This document shows, piece by piece, positions 12,301 to 22,916 of a stretch of 64,000 nt of DNA (positions within the stretch are counted from its first letter, which is position 1; every line of letters starts with the position of its first letter). Location: NCBI GenBank assembly GCA_015680685.1, contig MNCI01013775.1, positions 59,276-123,275 of the forward strand. The letters are read 5' to 3'. Position numbers and translations under genes: made by a program. This DNA comes from Gnetum montanum. Lineage: Eukaryota > Streptophyta > Gnetopsida > Gnetales > Gnetaceae. The notes beneath the pieces were generated by a model, which was not told where the DNA came from, did not search any database, and saw nothing but the letters and a program-made list of their open reading frames with translations.

Positions 12301-15300
12301 GAAGACATTATATTTTACAAATCAAGGGAAAATGTTCACAAAGAGGAAGAGACCACATCTAATTCACTGCAAAGGCCTGTGAAACTCAAAAAATGATGTA
12401 GAAGGGAACAAACATTCATTTGAGAAAGCAGAAAATAATGAGAATCTACCTGCTGCAACCCAAGATGATCAAGAACAACATGATAAAAGACAACATGAAG
12501 AAAAGTTGCAAATTCCCTTGCACTGGGTTAGATGATCTACAAGGCCTAGTAAACTGCCATCTCGATATTCTCCTTCATTACTCACCATTTTGTATACAAA
12601 TGCAAGGGAACCAGAATCATATCAAGAAGCCATTACTTGTCCTGATGCAAACAAATGAAAGCATGCTATGGATGAAGAAATGAGTTCATTGTTGCAAAAT
12701 GAGACATAGGAATTGGTCCCATTGCCTCCTGGAAAGAAGTTTTTGCAAAACAAATGGCCGTTCAGATTGAAGGATGGGATAAATGAAGTAATAAGGTACC
12801 AGCCCCATCCAGTAGTGAAGCTTTGGTCAACAAATGGGTGTGGGTTTTATTAACATTCTCTCTTGTTATAAAACATATATCCATTAGAATTATTCTATCA
12901 ATGGCAACATGCTTGGATCTTGAGTTGGAGCAGTTGGACAAAAAGACTATTTTCCTACATGGGAACTTGAGTGAAGAGATTTATATAATGTAGCCTAAAG
13001 GTTCTGCTTTTTCTTGTATGCAGACTGAAGAAAAGTTTAAATAGCATGGAGCAGGCACCAAGATAGTTGTGCAAATGGTTTGATGTTTTCATGATGGAAC
13101 AAAAATATAATAAATATCCTACTAACCATTGTCTTTATGTATAACGGAGTCTTAAAATGAGAAATCATCATTTTGCACCCTTTATGTGGCTGACTGTAAA
13201 TCCACCATTAGATATATGGTTGCATTTGAAGGTGGTGCAGTTAGTTGGATGTCAAGGTTGCATGCTAATATGGCATTGCTCATCATTGAGGCTGAATATA
13301 TTTCCTTAGCAAAATTAGTAAAAGAAATGATTTGGTTAAAATGCATGCTTGCATGGCTTCGACTTTCATAAAATAAATAGTCTACACTGTGACAATCAAT
13401 GTGCAATACACTTTGTCGCATACCATACTACGACAAAGCACATCGATATCAACTGCCACTTCTTCAAAGATGTATTAGAAGCAAGAATGCTACAACTTTA
13501 TATGATTTACACTAAACAGAACTTGGCAGATTTTCTAACCAAAGGCTGGACAGAACAAAATGCAATGCCTGTATGCAATGCAGAAGGTTCAATCACAATA
13601 AGGTGTTGCCATCAAAGTGCAAGTCATAGTCAAGTTGCAGCCTAAGCAATAGTTGATATTCTATCTTTGAGATTTAGCTAAGCACAAGATGAGTCTGAGT
13701 GAGTAACCTAATCGCAATTGATTGCTAGGAAGGTGTGATTGCACAGCGCAAGCATTCCATTTGTAATTTTAATAGAAAGTCCAACTACAGGCACAATGCA
13801 AGTTTCAACAACTACTAATGAGGGGTGGATCACAACTACTTAGCACTAAGAGATCTCAAGCAATCAAGAAGAACTTGTATAAAATGTCCAATTGCAAATC
13901 TACTATAGGTTGTAGTCCAAGACTACATGTCCAATAAAAGCTACAACCCGGTTGGTTGGAGTTCAAATGAATTGTCAAAAATATAAAAGTTAGTGAGAAA
14001 AGTCAAGGGTGTGAGTTTCAACATTAAGATACTATAAGAATGTGACAATGACTTTAATAGAGAATGAAGACTCAAGGGAGAGGCAAAGAGATGGCTTGAT
14101 GTTCAGGAAGGTAAAGTGTGAAGGCATTACTCTACATGCTTGAAGTTATGAGTTTAAGTCCATTGCATATTGTATTCATTACAAATTATTTGTTCCAAGT
14201 AATAAAGATTGCTTTCCTTTTCTTCCAAGAGTAATCTAGCTTAAAACTTCATTATGTTTGGTTGTGTTGATACACCATTGAGGTATGTGACCTTTAAGGC
14301 AAATGGGATAGTGTAGTTGCAACGCACTTGCTATCAAAGAAAAACTCAAATAAAATACATAAAAATCCAAGAGAGTTGGAAATTACCAATGTCCAAGGCC
14401 CATATAAAAGCATGTGACACATGAAGAACAATTAGTCATTGAATTGAGCGAGTGTATGCTTACTGAAAGAGAGATGCCAAGGTAACGTTTCCAATATTCA
14501 ATGCTTTATTTATGGAAGGTATGAGTACAAGCAATAGAAGTGTCCTAAACATCAAAAGGCAAGAAAGTTCAAATTCTTGAGAAAGATCCATAAGATTATG
14601 AGAATGCCGAGTCATCCTTGCAACGTATGATAAAGAATTATAAGTCTTGTGATAAGACTGACTATATGTCACTTTCATTACCAATGTAAATGTTGGATAA
14701 GACCCATCAAGGAAATTGTTATTTAGAACTAAATATAACAGCAAAGAGAATCTTATGATTGCTTTGTTTGATGAGAGGACTTAAGAGAATGTAATCTCCT
14801 CCGAGATTATGAAGTAATTGCAGCTTATGAAAAATCACCATATGAAGGTAAATAAACAATGCACATTAAATTAAAAAACTAGGTCATTTTATGAAACTTG
14901 CTTATGATTTTGTCAAAAGAGCTCGAAGTGGGTGAACAGAGTTGTGTCCAAGCCATTGACAAAATTGAAGATTGGCTCAGAAGAATCATTAAAGGAGATC
15001 AAAAAAATCACGCAGATGTCATCAGAATTCTCGATTCTTTTAACACTTGTTTAACACTTGCTGAATAAATCATTTGTGCTCATGTTTAGATGCAATAATG
15101 CTTGTCCTTGCTTTCATTTAGCTTGTTTGGAATTGGGAGGATTGGTTGTGTTTTGGATGGGTTTGAATCCCCACTCTATAAAAGATTGGCAGTAAAGCTT
15201 TTGGAAAGATTTTGATACTTGATTTACTTTAGTTTTTTATTATCCTTTGTTGTGGTTGTGCTATGGTTTGGCTATTGATGTTTGGGAATTAGGAAATTTA

Positions 15301-18300
15301 TGTTTCTTTACTTGAGTTCTTATGTGGGTTAGCGTTTGAGCATACAATTGGAGTGGGAGTTTCTGTTTGCATTTGTTAGCTAAATTATAAATTCCTTTCA
15401 TAAGATTGAGTACCCATTGCTTGATTAAGCTAGGGTTTGGTTAGTCTGAGTTTTGGCAACCTGAATTGAATCTCAAATACCTTGGATCAGATTTGATCAA
15501 GGTTGAATTGTTGCAGGTCTCATATATTCTTGCCTGAATTTCAAAAATACATTTGTGGTATTGCATAAAGCCTTTATAAAGCCATCTTGTGGGAGATGTA
15601 GATGAAGAACCAAGGGTTTCAAGAGAGGGAATCAAGGTCTTCATCAAGGGATCAAGCTCATCTTCAAAGGCTTCCAAGATGCCTCATGTTGTAGCGGATC
15701 AAGAGAAAGTGTCATCCCAAGCAACAAGAAGCAAGAGAACGCTCCAAAAGCCAGGATGGGGATGAAGACCACGGAACTACTTCAAAGATTAAGAGCAGTA
15801 GAGGAAGCAGGTATGAGCATTATTCATGCTAGTGTTCTTCATCAAAGGCAAGTACCAAAGGCAAGGAGATTCAAGTTATTGAGGAGATCTTTGCAATGTG
15901 AAAAGTAGGTGAGTTTTCTTAGCAAGGCATGATAAAGCATGCTTCATTTGATGTTTTGACTGATGATTATCCACAAAGTAATGTGTGTGTTTCCCTTGCT
16001 AATTTAGATGTCAAGGAAGGCAAGATGAATGAAACCATCAAGTAGGATTTACCATGGAAGATTGGACCTTCAAAGTTGGATAATGATGATTTAAAGTTCA
16101 CCATTTGAGAAGGAGGAACCAAAGAAATGGAAACCTCCAATTTGGGATTTTTTCGGATGTGAAAGAATATGAATAGCCACAACTACAAGCTAAACTCTAA
16201 AGAAATGAGGATGCTTGAAGAGCTAAGTAATGAAGTACTTATCCTTTTTTATTTAAGTCATTTTCTCTCATATGGAGCCAAAGGCTATGAGTCTTTCGTT
16301 TTAGCATATGAGTGGTGTCTCCCTTTATGATGGTATTGATATTGTTGACCATGAAATGTGTTTATAGTGGTCAATTAGAGAATGTTGGTTGCAACATTGT
16401 AAATGATGATCAGGTTGAGACTCATTGTATTTGATGATGACAATATGAATGTTGATACTATTATTAATGATGAGCTAACAGTCTAATGATAGCAAGATGA
16501 ATGAATTACTTGATATGTTCAATAACTTTATCATTGATGAGTTCTATTATAGGAATGATCATAGAGACTTAGATTGTGTGCATAATGCAATGAGTGTACA
16601 TAATACTATTGTGCTTTATGATGTGTTTGCTTTAAGGAGTCTTGTTGCAATGTTTGAAAAGTGGATGTCTTTCCTTTGTTTTTTATAGGTTATGGTAATG
16701 CTGCATTTCAAAAAGTGAATGTGATGAGAACTGTAAAATGTAAAATGATTGATGGACGGCATAAACCTGACTCAAATGAATCAGTGATGATAAAACCTTA
16801 ATTCTTTTAGGGAACCTAACCTAAAAGGGAAATTGAAAAAGGAAACAGTATGCCATGATGTGTGGCATAATGAAAGCCTTGAAGGGCTGAGATTTCTTGT
16901 GGCTGATGAATCACTAAAATCTCAAAGGAAAGGAGGAAGGAGAAGGAAAAGCCTTATAATTCTAATAAGGAAAAGAGACCAAAGGTCAAGGGCAAGAAAG
17001 ATGCCAACACAGAAAATTTATTTTCATTCACTTATTTTGTTTTAATAGTTTCATCTGATTTGAACATTTTAGATCTAAAGAAAGTCATGGAGGATCCAAA
17101 GCTTTCAAAAGTGGTAGTTCTCAAGTCCAAGGAGGCCAAGGAGACAAAATGATCAAGAGAAAATGATGATCTAACACTGCCACTTCTATCTATGAGACAA
17201 GTGTCTATTGCAGAGCAAGGATATAGTGTAAGAACACCTCCCAACTACTCTGACTTATTCATGTCTAGGACCATGGTATCAATGCACCTTGTTTAATTGA
17301 TGATTTTTCAGTTTTGAGTCTTCTTTGCATTGCAAATCAGATTGCAAGTTCTGCTTAAGGTCTTACATTTCAAATGTGTGTGACAATGACTATTTCTAGA
17401 GCATTGCCAATATTTTCTTTTAGATCATAATTATCATCACTGGCCCATAATCAGGTCATGATTCAGGCTGTGCACTGTGATTTCACATGCCTACGGAAAG
17501 ATCACAATATAAGTCACGATTGCTGTTCTGGCACAAAATGAAAAGGCAGGGAAAAGTTTTGAGCTCCACCAACATAGGCTATGAATAGTTCTTAAGAGGA
17601 CCAAGTGAGGACTAGCTCTTCAAAAGAGCTTCAAAGAGGGAGAAGAGAGCTGTATCCAACCAATTGAGGATACTGCAGATTGACACAAGGGAGTCATTGG
17701 AGGAGATCAAGCAGATCATGAAAGTGTCATCAGGCTTTTAGATTCTTTAGGGACTTGGTGGATTGTATGAGCCCTATTGTAAGTCATTTGTGCTTATGCT
17801 TTGATGCAATAAAGCTTGTGCTTTGTCTCATTTAAGCTTGTTTCTTCAAATTGGGTGTATTGGTTGTGTTATCGGTTGGTTTGGAACCCCAAACTACAGG
17901 AAAACCATAATGTTCTATTCTCTTATGTGCAGCAGGTGTGCATCAATTTTCATGGTACAGTGTCTAAAAGTTGAGTATTTGCAGTTATGACCTAAGTACA
18001 TATTTGGATTTGCAGTTATGACCTAAGTACATATTTGGATTGTAAATAAGCATGGAACAAAGTAAACACAAGTACTTTACATTGAAAACCCATTATAGCA
18101 TACAGGTTAGGGACAGTAGTCTTACAAAATGCAGTTTCCAAAGATTCACCATTGTAGATACCTTCGGCCAACCATTATAGCCTAAGTTACCTACAATGCA
18201 GTAGTCTTACAGGTTAGGAGCAGTAATCTTACAAAATGCAGTTTGCAAGGATTTACCGTTCTAGATACTTTGGGATGCATCAAGTATAGAGATTCCTAGG

Positions 18301-20875
18301 TTCAAAGATTATTTCAAAAACAAACATTATGAATTGTCTGTTTACAACTGAATCATCATCTAAAAATAAGTGAAACGAATAGCAATTCAAAATTCTTTCA
18401 GATGGTATGACTAGACAACAAGAGGTAATGAAGAAAGACCATATTTATAACATGGGAAAACAATGGACTATAAAAATTGCAATATTGAAAATCAAAAGCA
18501 ATGACAATTATACCGTAAGACTACAGCATAGACTATAGTGAGGGACTAAGGCACCAAACAAACCAACATTGCGTTGATTTGAAACAAATAACAAAGGTAA
18601 CAAGGAAGAAAAAAAATTTACAGGGAAAGTGAAAGGATATGTGTGGGTAGACAATACCAAATGGTCGAGAAACATGGATTGAACAATCCGAGTATGAAGC
18701 TGTTGGAACTAACAAAGTCAAGAAGACAACACATGGGTGACTAGATGTGAACTAAATCATGTTTACTCTGATTCATATTAACACAGAATGTATTAATCCA
18801 AGTTGTTTTACAATATATATTCGTAAGGTAGAGCTTGTTGTCGGTAAGACTTGTAATTTTCACCCTACAGGTTATAAGTTCAATCCAGATGGGAAAAGTC
18901 AGATATATAGAAATACTAAAAGAAATAGCTGAAGCTGATTTTGGGCTAGTAGTCGACCTGATGATTTGAGAATAGTTTTTAAGGACAGCTATCTCCCTGA
19001 TTACCCAAAAATATATGTTTATTGATAATTTTTAAGTACAGCTGTCCACCTGATACTCCAAACATATATTTTTACCGATATTTTTTTATAAAAGTTGTTT
19101 ACCTATGCCTTAAAAATATATTTTCACTATGCCCCTAGATCACATGGCACACATCTTAGTATAATCATTTGAATTAAATCTGTAACTTACAGAGTCATAA
19201 GCTCTATGTTCTAACCAATTGAACTATGTCTTGTTGACCTGTCTCGCAGTCTAATATATCCTTAAAATATCTATGCCTGTAATAATGAAAAACCTTCAAT
19301 TTCATTAAGTTGAAAGTTGAAGCCATCACCTACTCTTAAGATTATCCAATAAGAAATAAACAAATGAAAACGAAAACAAAAATAAAATATTTGAAACGAT
19401 CCGATGAATAAGTATGAAAACCATGAAATCACGGAATGATCTTAAATGGTAACTGGTGAGAAAGCTCAAAGGAACCCCTTTAGTAATGTGTAGAATTTCA
19501 CCGACAACGCAGAGTAAGATCCTGGAGTTCATCCAGGCAACCTGGTGCATTTCCTAAGTAAAGCCAACTATTTTGCAATACATATGGAATCTTCTACAAA
19601 TATCAAAAATAATTTAAAAAATATGAAAAAGCATAAAATTCGTAGACGCAACGTCTTTGTGCTAAACAACAGGAATAAAACAAGGATGGATCACACGGCA
19701 CAATAAATTTCCTTCGCTGTTGTACCCGTGTATTCTGATCTACGTCCGAAAGAACATATCCAAACAGAAGATGAAATACAACTGAAAAAGAAGGATCAAA
19801 AAGTGAAATGCAGAATCCTGTTTTGTCACATAAAAATAATACCAATAAAGAAAAAACTAAAACCTGCTTGCAAGCAACAAGGAAACATTACATAGGCATC
19901 TGAAAATTTTTAAACGGCGGTGGTTATAGCTGCTTCAGTCTGTAACAGATGAACATCGATTCACGTTGAAAATCATTCTGAGCAGCTCCATGCTGCCGGG
20001 AATTACTAATAACAACCTTAACGTATCTCCAGAACATATTTGCGGAATAGCATTTATGTATTACGACGCATTATAAGTTCGTTATCCTTAAAGCAAAACT
20101 TTCGCAAACAACTAACCAGTTTTGTTCCTACCAGCACCATTATATTTTAATTACAGGTAGTGCGAAGATTTAAGGGGGAAAAAACGAAAACAACCACGAT
20201 GCATGAAAAACAAATAATCACTGAGCTGCCAAACATCATAAACATTGACGACGCTCAAATAACAACTTATGAACTCCCAATAAAGGCGCAGGGATGAACC
20301 CATCTCTGCAAGCAAACTGCAACAACAAAGTTGGGGAACTCAAGAGACCAAACCTGAAGAACGAGGAGGTCGCGGTCATGCTTCCTATGGCGATGGACGG
20401 AATAAATATATCTGGACGACAGCAGCAGTTTGTAGTCGATGTGGCGTTCATTCACATAAATTACTACCTTCCTAGCGTCTGTTCCAAAGTCCACCACAGC
20501 GTTGCGTGTAGCAGACCATAACACGCAGAACTCGCTGTCGGACACCTGGCAGCCAAAATGCAGCTTAGCATCGGCAAAACGCACAGGAGCAGCCCTTGGT
20601 TTGGCCACCAGGTCTCTCGGCAACGTCTTGAAGCTCAGTCGCTGCCCTCCAAAGAGGGGCATGGATGCTCCGTATTGCATGAGCCTTTTAGCCAGGGATG
20701 TAGAATCCAGCTGAACTAAAGCATGGGTTAAAGAAAATCGAGCATTCTTTGGGGGCTTCACCTTGCAGCAATACACGCTGCCGTCTCCCAGAAACTTTTC
20801 CAAATGCTTCACCAAATCGTTGCTGGACTGATTTACAGGAACACTGCTCACCATAACTGTTCGGCTGTTCTCCAT
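2548..20875 (-). CDS. RDR1: RNA-dependent RNA polymerase, RDR1 type (4 exons)
   Basis: The coding exons are 20875-20354, 8830-6939, 4841-4691 and 3360-2548, read on the minus strand. They splice in frame at GT-AG junctions (phases 0, 2, 0) into an intact protein of about 1124 residues, close to the usual RDR1 length. The order is an N-terminal RRM-like region (about 1-90), a linker region, then the RdRP core with YVFSDGIGKIS (535-545), QIRYGGYKG (566-574), GCLDE (717-721), KNPCLHPGD (770-778) and the catalytic DLDGD (815-819), followed by the C-terminal helical region ending in FPW and K/R-rich residues. The family copies single-stranded RNA into double-stranded RNA for Dicer-like enzymes and acts in antiviral and transposon silencing. 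Similarity along the whole length is closer to RDR1 than to RDR2 or RDR6 as I remember them. No frameshift or internal stop is seen. The chosen ATG has G at -3 and G at +4. Confidence 0.93.
3361..4690 (-). other. RDR1 intron 3
   Basis: A 1330-bp AT-rich intron between exons 3 and 4. A plus-strand open frame of 79 codons at 4091-4330 lies inside it, but it has no recognisable domain and is best read as chance. I see no clear mobile element here. Confidence 0.85.
4691..4841 (-). CDS. RDR1: RDR1 exon 3 (catalytic DLDGD)
   Basis: This 151-nt exon carries the active-site block PHPSECSGSDLDGDLYFISW. The aspartates of DLDGD (815-819) are the metal-binding residues known from this polymerase family, and all are intact. 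The acceptor is GATTACAG|GCC (AG at 4843-4842) and the donor is TTGAG|GTATGT (GT at 4690-4689). Exons 2 and 3 together are 2043 nt, which returns the frame to phase 0. Reading frame beyond either splice site loses similarity at once. Confidence 0.93.
5283..5368 (-). mobile_element. tRNA-derived SINE fragment
   Basis: On the minus strand this reads like a tRNA gene promoter: TTAGTGGTAAGAGCC (A-box-like) followed by GGTTTGATCCCAGTGGG (B-box-like) at tRNA spacing. It has no full cloverleaf that I can draw, so it is more likely a SINE head or tRNA-related pseudogene than a working tRNA. It lies in RDR1 intron 2, in the same sense as the gene. Confidence 0.5.
5672..5832 (-). mobile_element. SINE-like repeat, family with B box GAGTTCAAGC (copy 1)
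   Basis: This copy shares a conserved core with copies at about 45990-46130, 46150-46315 and 49372-49548. The core reads, on the minus strand, CATTTCTCAAGTTGTAGGAC, then GAGTTCAAGCTTGGGCATAG, then an AAAAGG/TTAGGCTTTTGTTCATC tail and a GGGTGATGATCCTTG end. GAGTTCAAGC is B-box-like. Four dispersed copies in unrelated contexts argue for a mobile SINE family. The A box is weak. Confidence 0.55.
6939..8830 (-). CDS. RDR1: RDR1 exon 2 (linker and most of the RdRP core)
   Basis: This exon encodes residues 175-804 plus two bases of codon 805. The acceptor is TGACAG|CTGCGG (AG at 8832-8831). The next residues, LRCAPKIYHSEEQ, continue directly from the exon 1 end and match the family. The donor is AAAAG|GTAATG (GT at 6938-6937). 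A second GT four codons earlier would fit less well, because AG|G restores the expected Arg before PHPSECSG. Family blocks seen include VRTTDFT, INVSNRV, LAFSSSQVRE, FQIRYGGYKGVVAVDP and KNPCLHPGDVR. The segment between LQVSEPA and GTVIVAKNP (about 738-767) looks longer than in the angiosperm RDR1s I recall. Confidence 0.92.
9590..10050 (+). pseudogene. Ty1/copia integrase fragment
   Basis: Translation on the plus strand gives YYFMAFIDDFSRKVWWYPLK near 9627-9690, the typical copia integrase core block, and PQQNGIAESHN near 9850-9885, the block before the last catalytic Glu. There are several stops and frameshifts between them, so no working protein is made. It is antisense to RDR1 and lies within its first intron. 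Confidence 0.75.
10321..10414. repeat. 47-bp tandem duplication in the LINE 3' region
   Basis: Two copies, 10321-10367 and 10368-10414, differ at only a few bases. Each contains CTTGTCACAATAATATGG and CTACATGAATTC. Confidence 0.85.
11450..11607. repeat. 79-bp tandem duplication inside the LINE
   Basis: Copies at 11450-11528 and 11529-11607 appear identical, both starting AAGCATAAATCC and ending CCCAAAGCTTC. Their identity, inside a strongly decayed LINE, indicates a recent duplication or an assembly artefact. Confidence 0.9.
11990..13570 (+). pseudogene. Ty1/copia pol fragment (integrase end, RT, RNase H)
   Basis: Plus-strand frames give SGLSKPFWAEIASTAVYLKN (near 12020-12085), VTRSRDVIFNED (12270-12305), ELVPLPPGKKFLQNKW (near 12710-12760), LDLELEQLDKKTIFLHGNLS (near 12915-12975), then SWMSRLHANMALLIIEAEYI (13237-13300) and LHCDNQCAIHF with TKHIDINCHFFKD and ADFLTKG (13380-13550). 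These are integrase C-terminus, RT and RNase H of copia. Many stops and frameshifts are present, and the YVDD region is missing. It may belong to the same element as the fragment at 9590-10050, split by the LINE. Confidence 0.8.
13571..14917. other. AT-rich intron DNA without recognised genes
   Basis: The stretch directly follows the copia RNase H fragment and might include its 3' end, but no polypurine tract or LTR pair is visible. The longest open frame (14744-14460, minus) has no domain I recognise. Confidence 0.4.
14918..15183 (+). repeat. LTR-like direct repeat, copy A
   Basis: This copy aligns with 17618-17899 over about 270 bases. Shared blocks include TCATTTGTGCT, GATGCAATAA, GCTTGT and ATTGGTTGTGTT. 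Two diverged direct copies about 2.7 kb apart could be the LTRs of a small decayed retroelement or two copies of one repeat. No primer site or protein was found between them. Confidence 0.5.
15184..17617. other. Interior between the LTR-like repeats; nothing recognised
   Basis: Several open frames of 60-80 codons occur on both strands, none with a known motif. Lys/Arg-rich stretches near 16920-17000 (plus) are compositional. The region could be the non-coding inside of a small non-autonomous retroelement. Confidence 0.35.
17618..17899 (+). repeat. LTR-like direct repeat, copy B
   Basis: Partner of the copy at 14918-15183. It carries TCATTTGTGCTTATG, GATGCAATAAAGCTTGTG and ATTGGTTGTGTT, and ends near CCCCAAACTACAGG, where copy A has CCCCACTC. 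Confidence 0.5.
17980..18041. repeat. 31-bp exact tandem duplication
   Basis: TGCAGTTATGACCTAAGTAC and the 11 bases after it are repeated exactly at 17980-18010 and 18011-18041. Confidence 0.9.
18101..18275. repeat. 107-bp imperfect tandem repeat
   Basis: TACAGGTTAGG with AGTC/ATCTTACAAAATGCAGTTT recurs at 18101 and 18208. The two copies differ at several sites. Confidence 0.75.
18276..20353. other. Intron DNA next to exon 1, no genes recognised
   Basis: It contains two weak tRNA-promoter-like remnants (plus strand near 18825-18895 with AAGTTCAATCC, and minus strand near 19140-19240 with GTTCAATTGGTTAGAAC). No open frame here has a recognisable domain. Confidence 0.4.
20354..20875 (-). CDS. 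RDR1: RDR1 exon 1 (N-terminal RRM-like region)
   Basis: This exon encodes residues 1-174. It starts at the ATG at 20875 with the sequence MENSRTVMVSSVP, a beta-strand start as in the RRM-like fold of plant RDR1 proteins, and contains LHFGCQVSDSEFCVLW, a typical RDR1 block. The donor site is CTTCAG|GTTTGG, with the GT at 20353-20352. The exon is exactly 522 nt, so the intron is in phase 0. It is noticeably more GC-rich than the surrounding DNA. Read without splicing, the frame continues to 20267, but the residues after the donor no longer match the family. Confidence 0.9.
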
Positions 20876-20983
20876 TTCTCAAACTTCAAAGGCAGACACA
20901 GGCACTCACTTGCTCAATTACCCAAACAGGCGCTGCATTCGCTGAGCCTCAAAGTCGGAACAGGCTACGGGGAGCTGCTGCGG

Positions 20984-20993
20984 AAATATATAC
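20984..20993 (-). promoter_or_regulatory. Probable TATA box of RDR1
   Basis: On the minus strand the sequence reads GTATATATTT, about 110 bases upstream of the RDR1 start codon. That spacing would put the transcription start near 20950-20960 and give a short leader of about 80 nt. Placement is by motif and spacing only. Confidence 0.45.
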
Positions 20994-21025
20994 ACCTGAA
21001 ATTACTGCAACCATGGTCGAGATAA

Positions 21026-21720
21026 TTTTGTCCCTGGCTGTGGGGTAACTGAGCAGTAATTTCATCATGCTTGCAGGCGAAGGAAAGAGAAAAGTCGAGC
21101 TCGTGGAGGTCAGGATCGTAGTACGTTACATGGATACAAGAATCTCACCAAAAGTTGCTGTTAATTCTTCTCCGCAGCTTCCGTGAATATGCACATGTCA
21201 AATCAAACGGAACAAGGAGAGGAGAGAGCGAGAGAGAGGCATCGCTTTGTCTCTGCTGTTACTTCAGGGCTGCTGCTTCCATGAATGTGTAACGTCAAAT
21301 CAAACAGGACACTGAAAAAGAACATAGCATGCCTTAATCACTGCGTCGGGAATTCCAGAGCAAGAACTTTTCTCTTTTGAAAACCACTGAAACCCAAAAG
21401 AATTATCATGAAGTAAAGTTTCATGTAATGTTCCTGCCGTTCTAGTCTTTGCCGGTAGCCGAACGCTGAGAGGGAATTCATGGAATAAAGGGGAAGACGA
21501 CTGGCGGAGAATATCAAAGCAAAGCGTCACTGTCTCCCATCGCCCCCACCAATCTAAAGCAGAAACTCCGCGTTTGCAGCAGGGGTTCGCCATGATTTCC
21601 CACTTCAAATCTCCCGTCCAGTTCAACGGATAAGCGGAAAGGCGTGCCGAGCCCGTTGGCCGTTATCACGAACACGGCTGCATTCAGGCACGATGTTAAT
21701 TTTATATTAGACCAAAGGTT
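21026..21720 (-). promoter_or_regulatory. RDR1 upstream region with GA tract and imperfect direct repeat
   Basis: This GC-richer stretch directly upstream of RDR1 has no recognisable gene. It holds a GA-rich tract at about 21214-21240 and an imperfect direct repeat of about 37 bp with a 98-bp period (from 21178 and from 21276), sharing CTTCC, TGAAT and GTCAAATCAAAC. A minus-strand open frame of 108 codons (21300-21626) has no family I recognise. It may be chance or an upstream exon. A regulatory role is inferred from position only. Confidence 0.35.
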
Positions 21721-22089
21721 TTCAATTCTAGCGTCATTTAGGTTGTTTTCGCTACATTATGTTTTGTCTATCACTTATTCACTTAGGCTAGGCCAATGCA
21801 GGTATGGAACGCTCTAAACTTTTCATCCTTCAATACGAGCGGCTCCTGGTGACCTGATTTCCTTGGTACTCCACGTTGAATCAAGCTTCCTGGCTCTGTC
21901 TGGGCCTTGTATAAAATTTTTGGCATAAAGAATCAATTATATAATGCTAAATTATATTTTTCAAATTTTTTATCTTGTACCAAATTTTTTGAAGGTAGAA
22001 GGACATCCTTTAAATGCCTTTAAGCCCACAACATGCATAGAGTGTCTTAGTATGATCTGTGGTCTGATGGCATGGCATGTTACTTTAAA
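21721..22089. other. Upstream spacer without recognised features
   Basis: AT-rich stretch between the RDR1 upstream region and the tandem repeat array. Nothing further is seen in it. Confidence 0.4.
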
Positions 22090-22905
22090 GCTATCCAACC
22101 CTGTGCAACATGCTTTCTCACCTTTTCACACTTTTCTTATTGCTTTCTCACCTTTTCACACTTTTCTTATTGCTCATGGGTAGACCTTCTAGGTTACTCT
22201 AGAGCCATCCAATCTTGCAAAATATATGGTCTCACCTTTTCACACTTTCCTTATTATTCTCTTTTTGGGGTCCGACAACCCCCCACCCCCCCCCCCCCAC
22301 TTTCCTTATTATTCATGGGCCTGTATGACAGCACAAAAGCTACATTCCCATCACACTATCACACAGCTTTAGTTTAAACCCAGTACCTTCGGATGCAAGG
22401 CAACTTGCTCAGCTACACCAAATTACAAATACATTCATAAAAAAATACAGTGACCTAGTTCACTGCAGACAAATAACGTACACATGTTACCGTAAAGCCA
22501 TGTAATCCTACAAAACATGCATTCTACATTATCACACTTTTTTGATTGCTCATGGGTCCCTCTATTACCCGACAGATAACTACGCTCCTGACCTTTACCT
22601 TCACGCGCAAGGCAATCTGATCAGATATCTCTGAACCAAATAATAGATATATATTTAAAAAAACATTAAAGAAATTAGTTCATAGCGCACAAATGTTATT
22701 GTAGAACTAATCCAACCAAACATGCATTCTACATTATCACACTTCTTGGATTGCTCATGGGGCCCTGTATTACCGGATAAATAACTACGCTCCTAACCTT
22801 TACCTTCATGCGCAAGGCAATTTGATCAGACAGCTCTGAACTAAATTATAGATATATATTTAAAAACATTAAGAAAATAACGTACATGTCCATCAGCTAA
22901 TGTGA
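22090..22905. repeat. Diverged tandem array, unit about 210 bp
   Basis: Roughly three and a half units share TATCACACTTYTTGGATTGCTC-like blocks, CATGGGYCC, ACTACGCTCCT and CGCAAGGCAATYTGATCAGA. The two clearest units start near 22489 and 22703. The first unit also has an internal 27-bp duplication (CTTTCTCACCTTTTCACACT at 22112 and 22142) and a run of 13 C near 22286-22299. Part of each unit resembles a tRNA promoter, so the array may have grown from a SINE. Confidence 0.65.
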
Positions 22906-22916
22906 AACGCACCCTT

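Larger units (their letters stand above)
8831..20353 (-). other. RDR1 intron 1 (11.5 kb, transposon-filled)
   Basis: The intron runs from donor GTTTGG to acceptor ATGACAG. It contains, in plus-strand order, plain AT-rich DNA (8831-9590), a copia integrase fragment, a minus-strand RTE-like LINE, a copia RT-RNase H fragment, AT-rich DNA without recognisable genes (13570-14900 and 15190-17600), a pair of LTR-like direct repeats, several short tandem duplications, and unique-looking DNA (18300-20353) next to exon 1. The copia remnants are antisense to RDR1, and the LINE is in the same sense. Intron length inflated by old retroelements is well known in conifers. That exons on both sides remain intact suggests that the intron is spliced efficiently. 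Confidence 0.88.

Noticed and set aside
20267-20353. Continuation of the exon 1 frame (VWSLEFPNFVVAV...) as coding sequence or a separate RRM-type gene
   Set aside because: Similarity to RDR1 stops exactly at the GT donor and resumes at 8830 in frame, so these codons are intronic.
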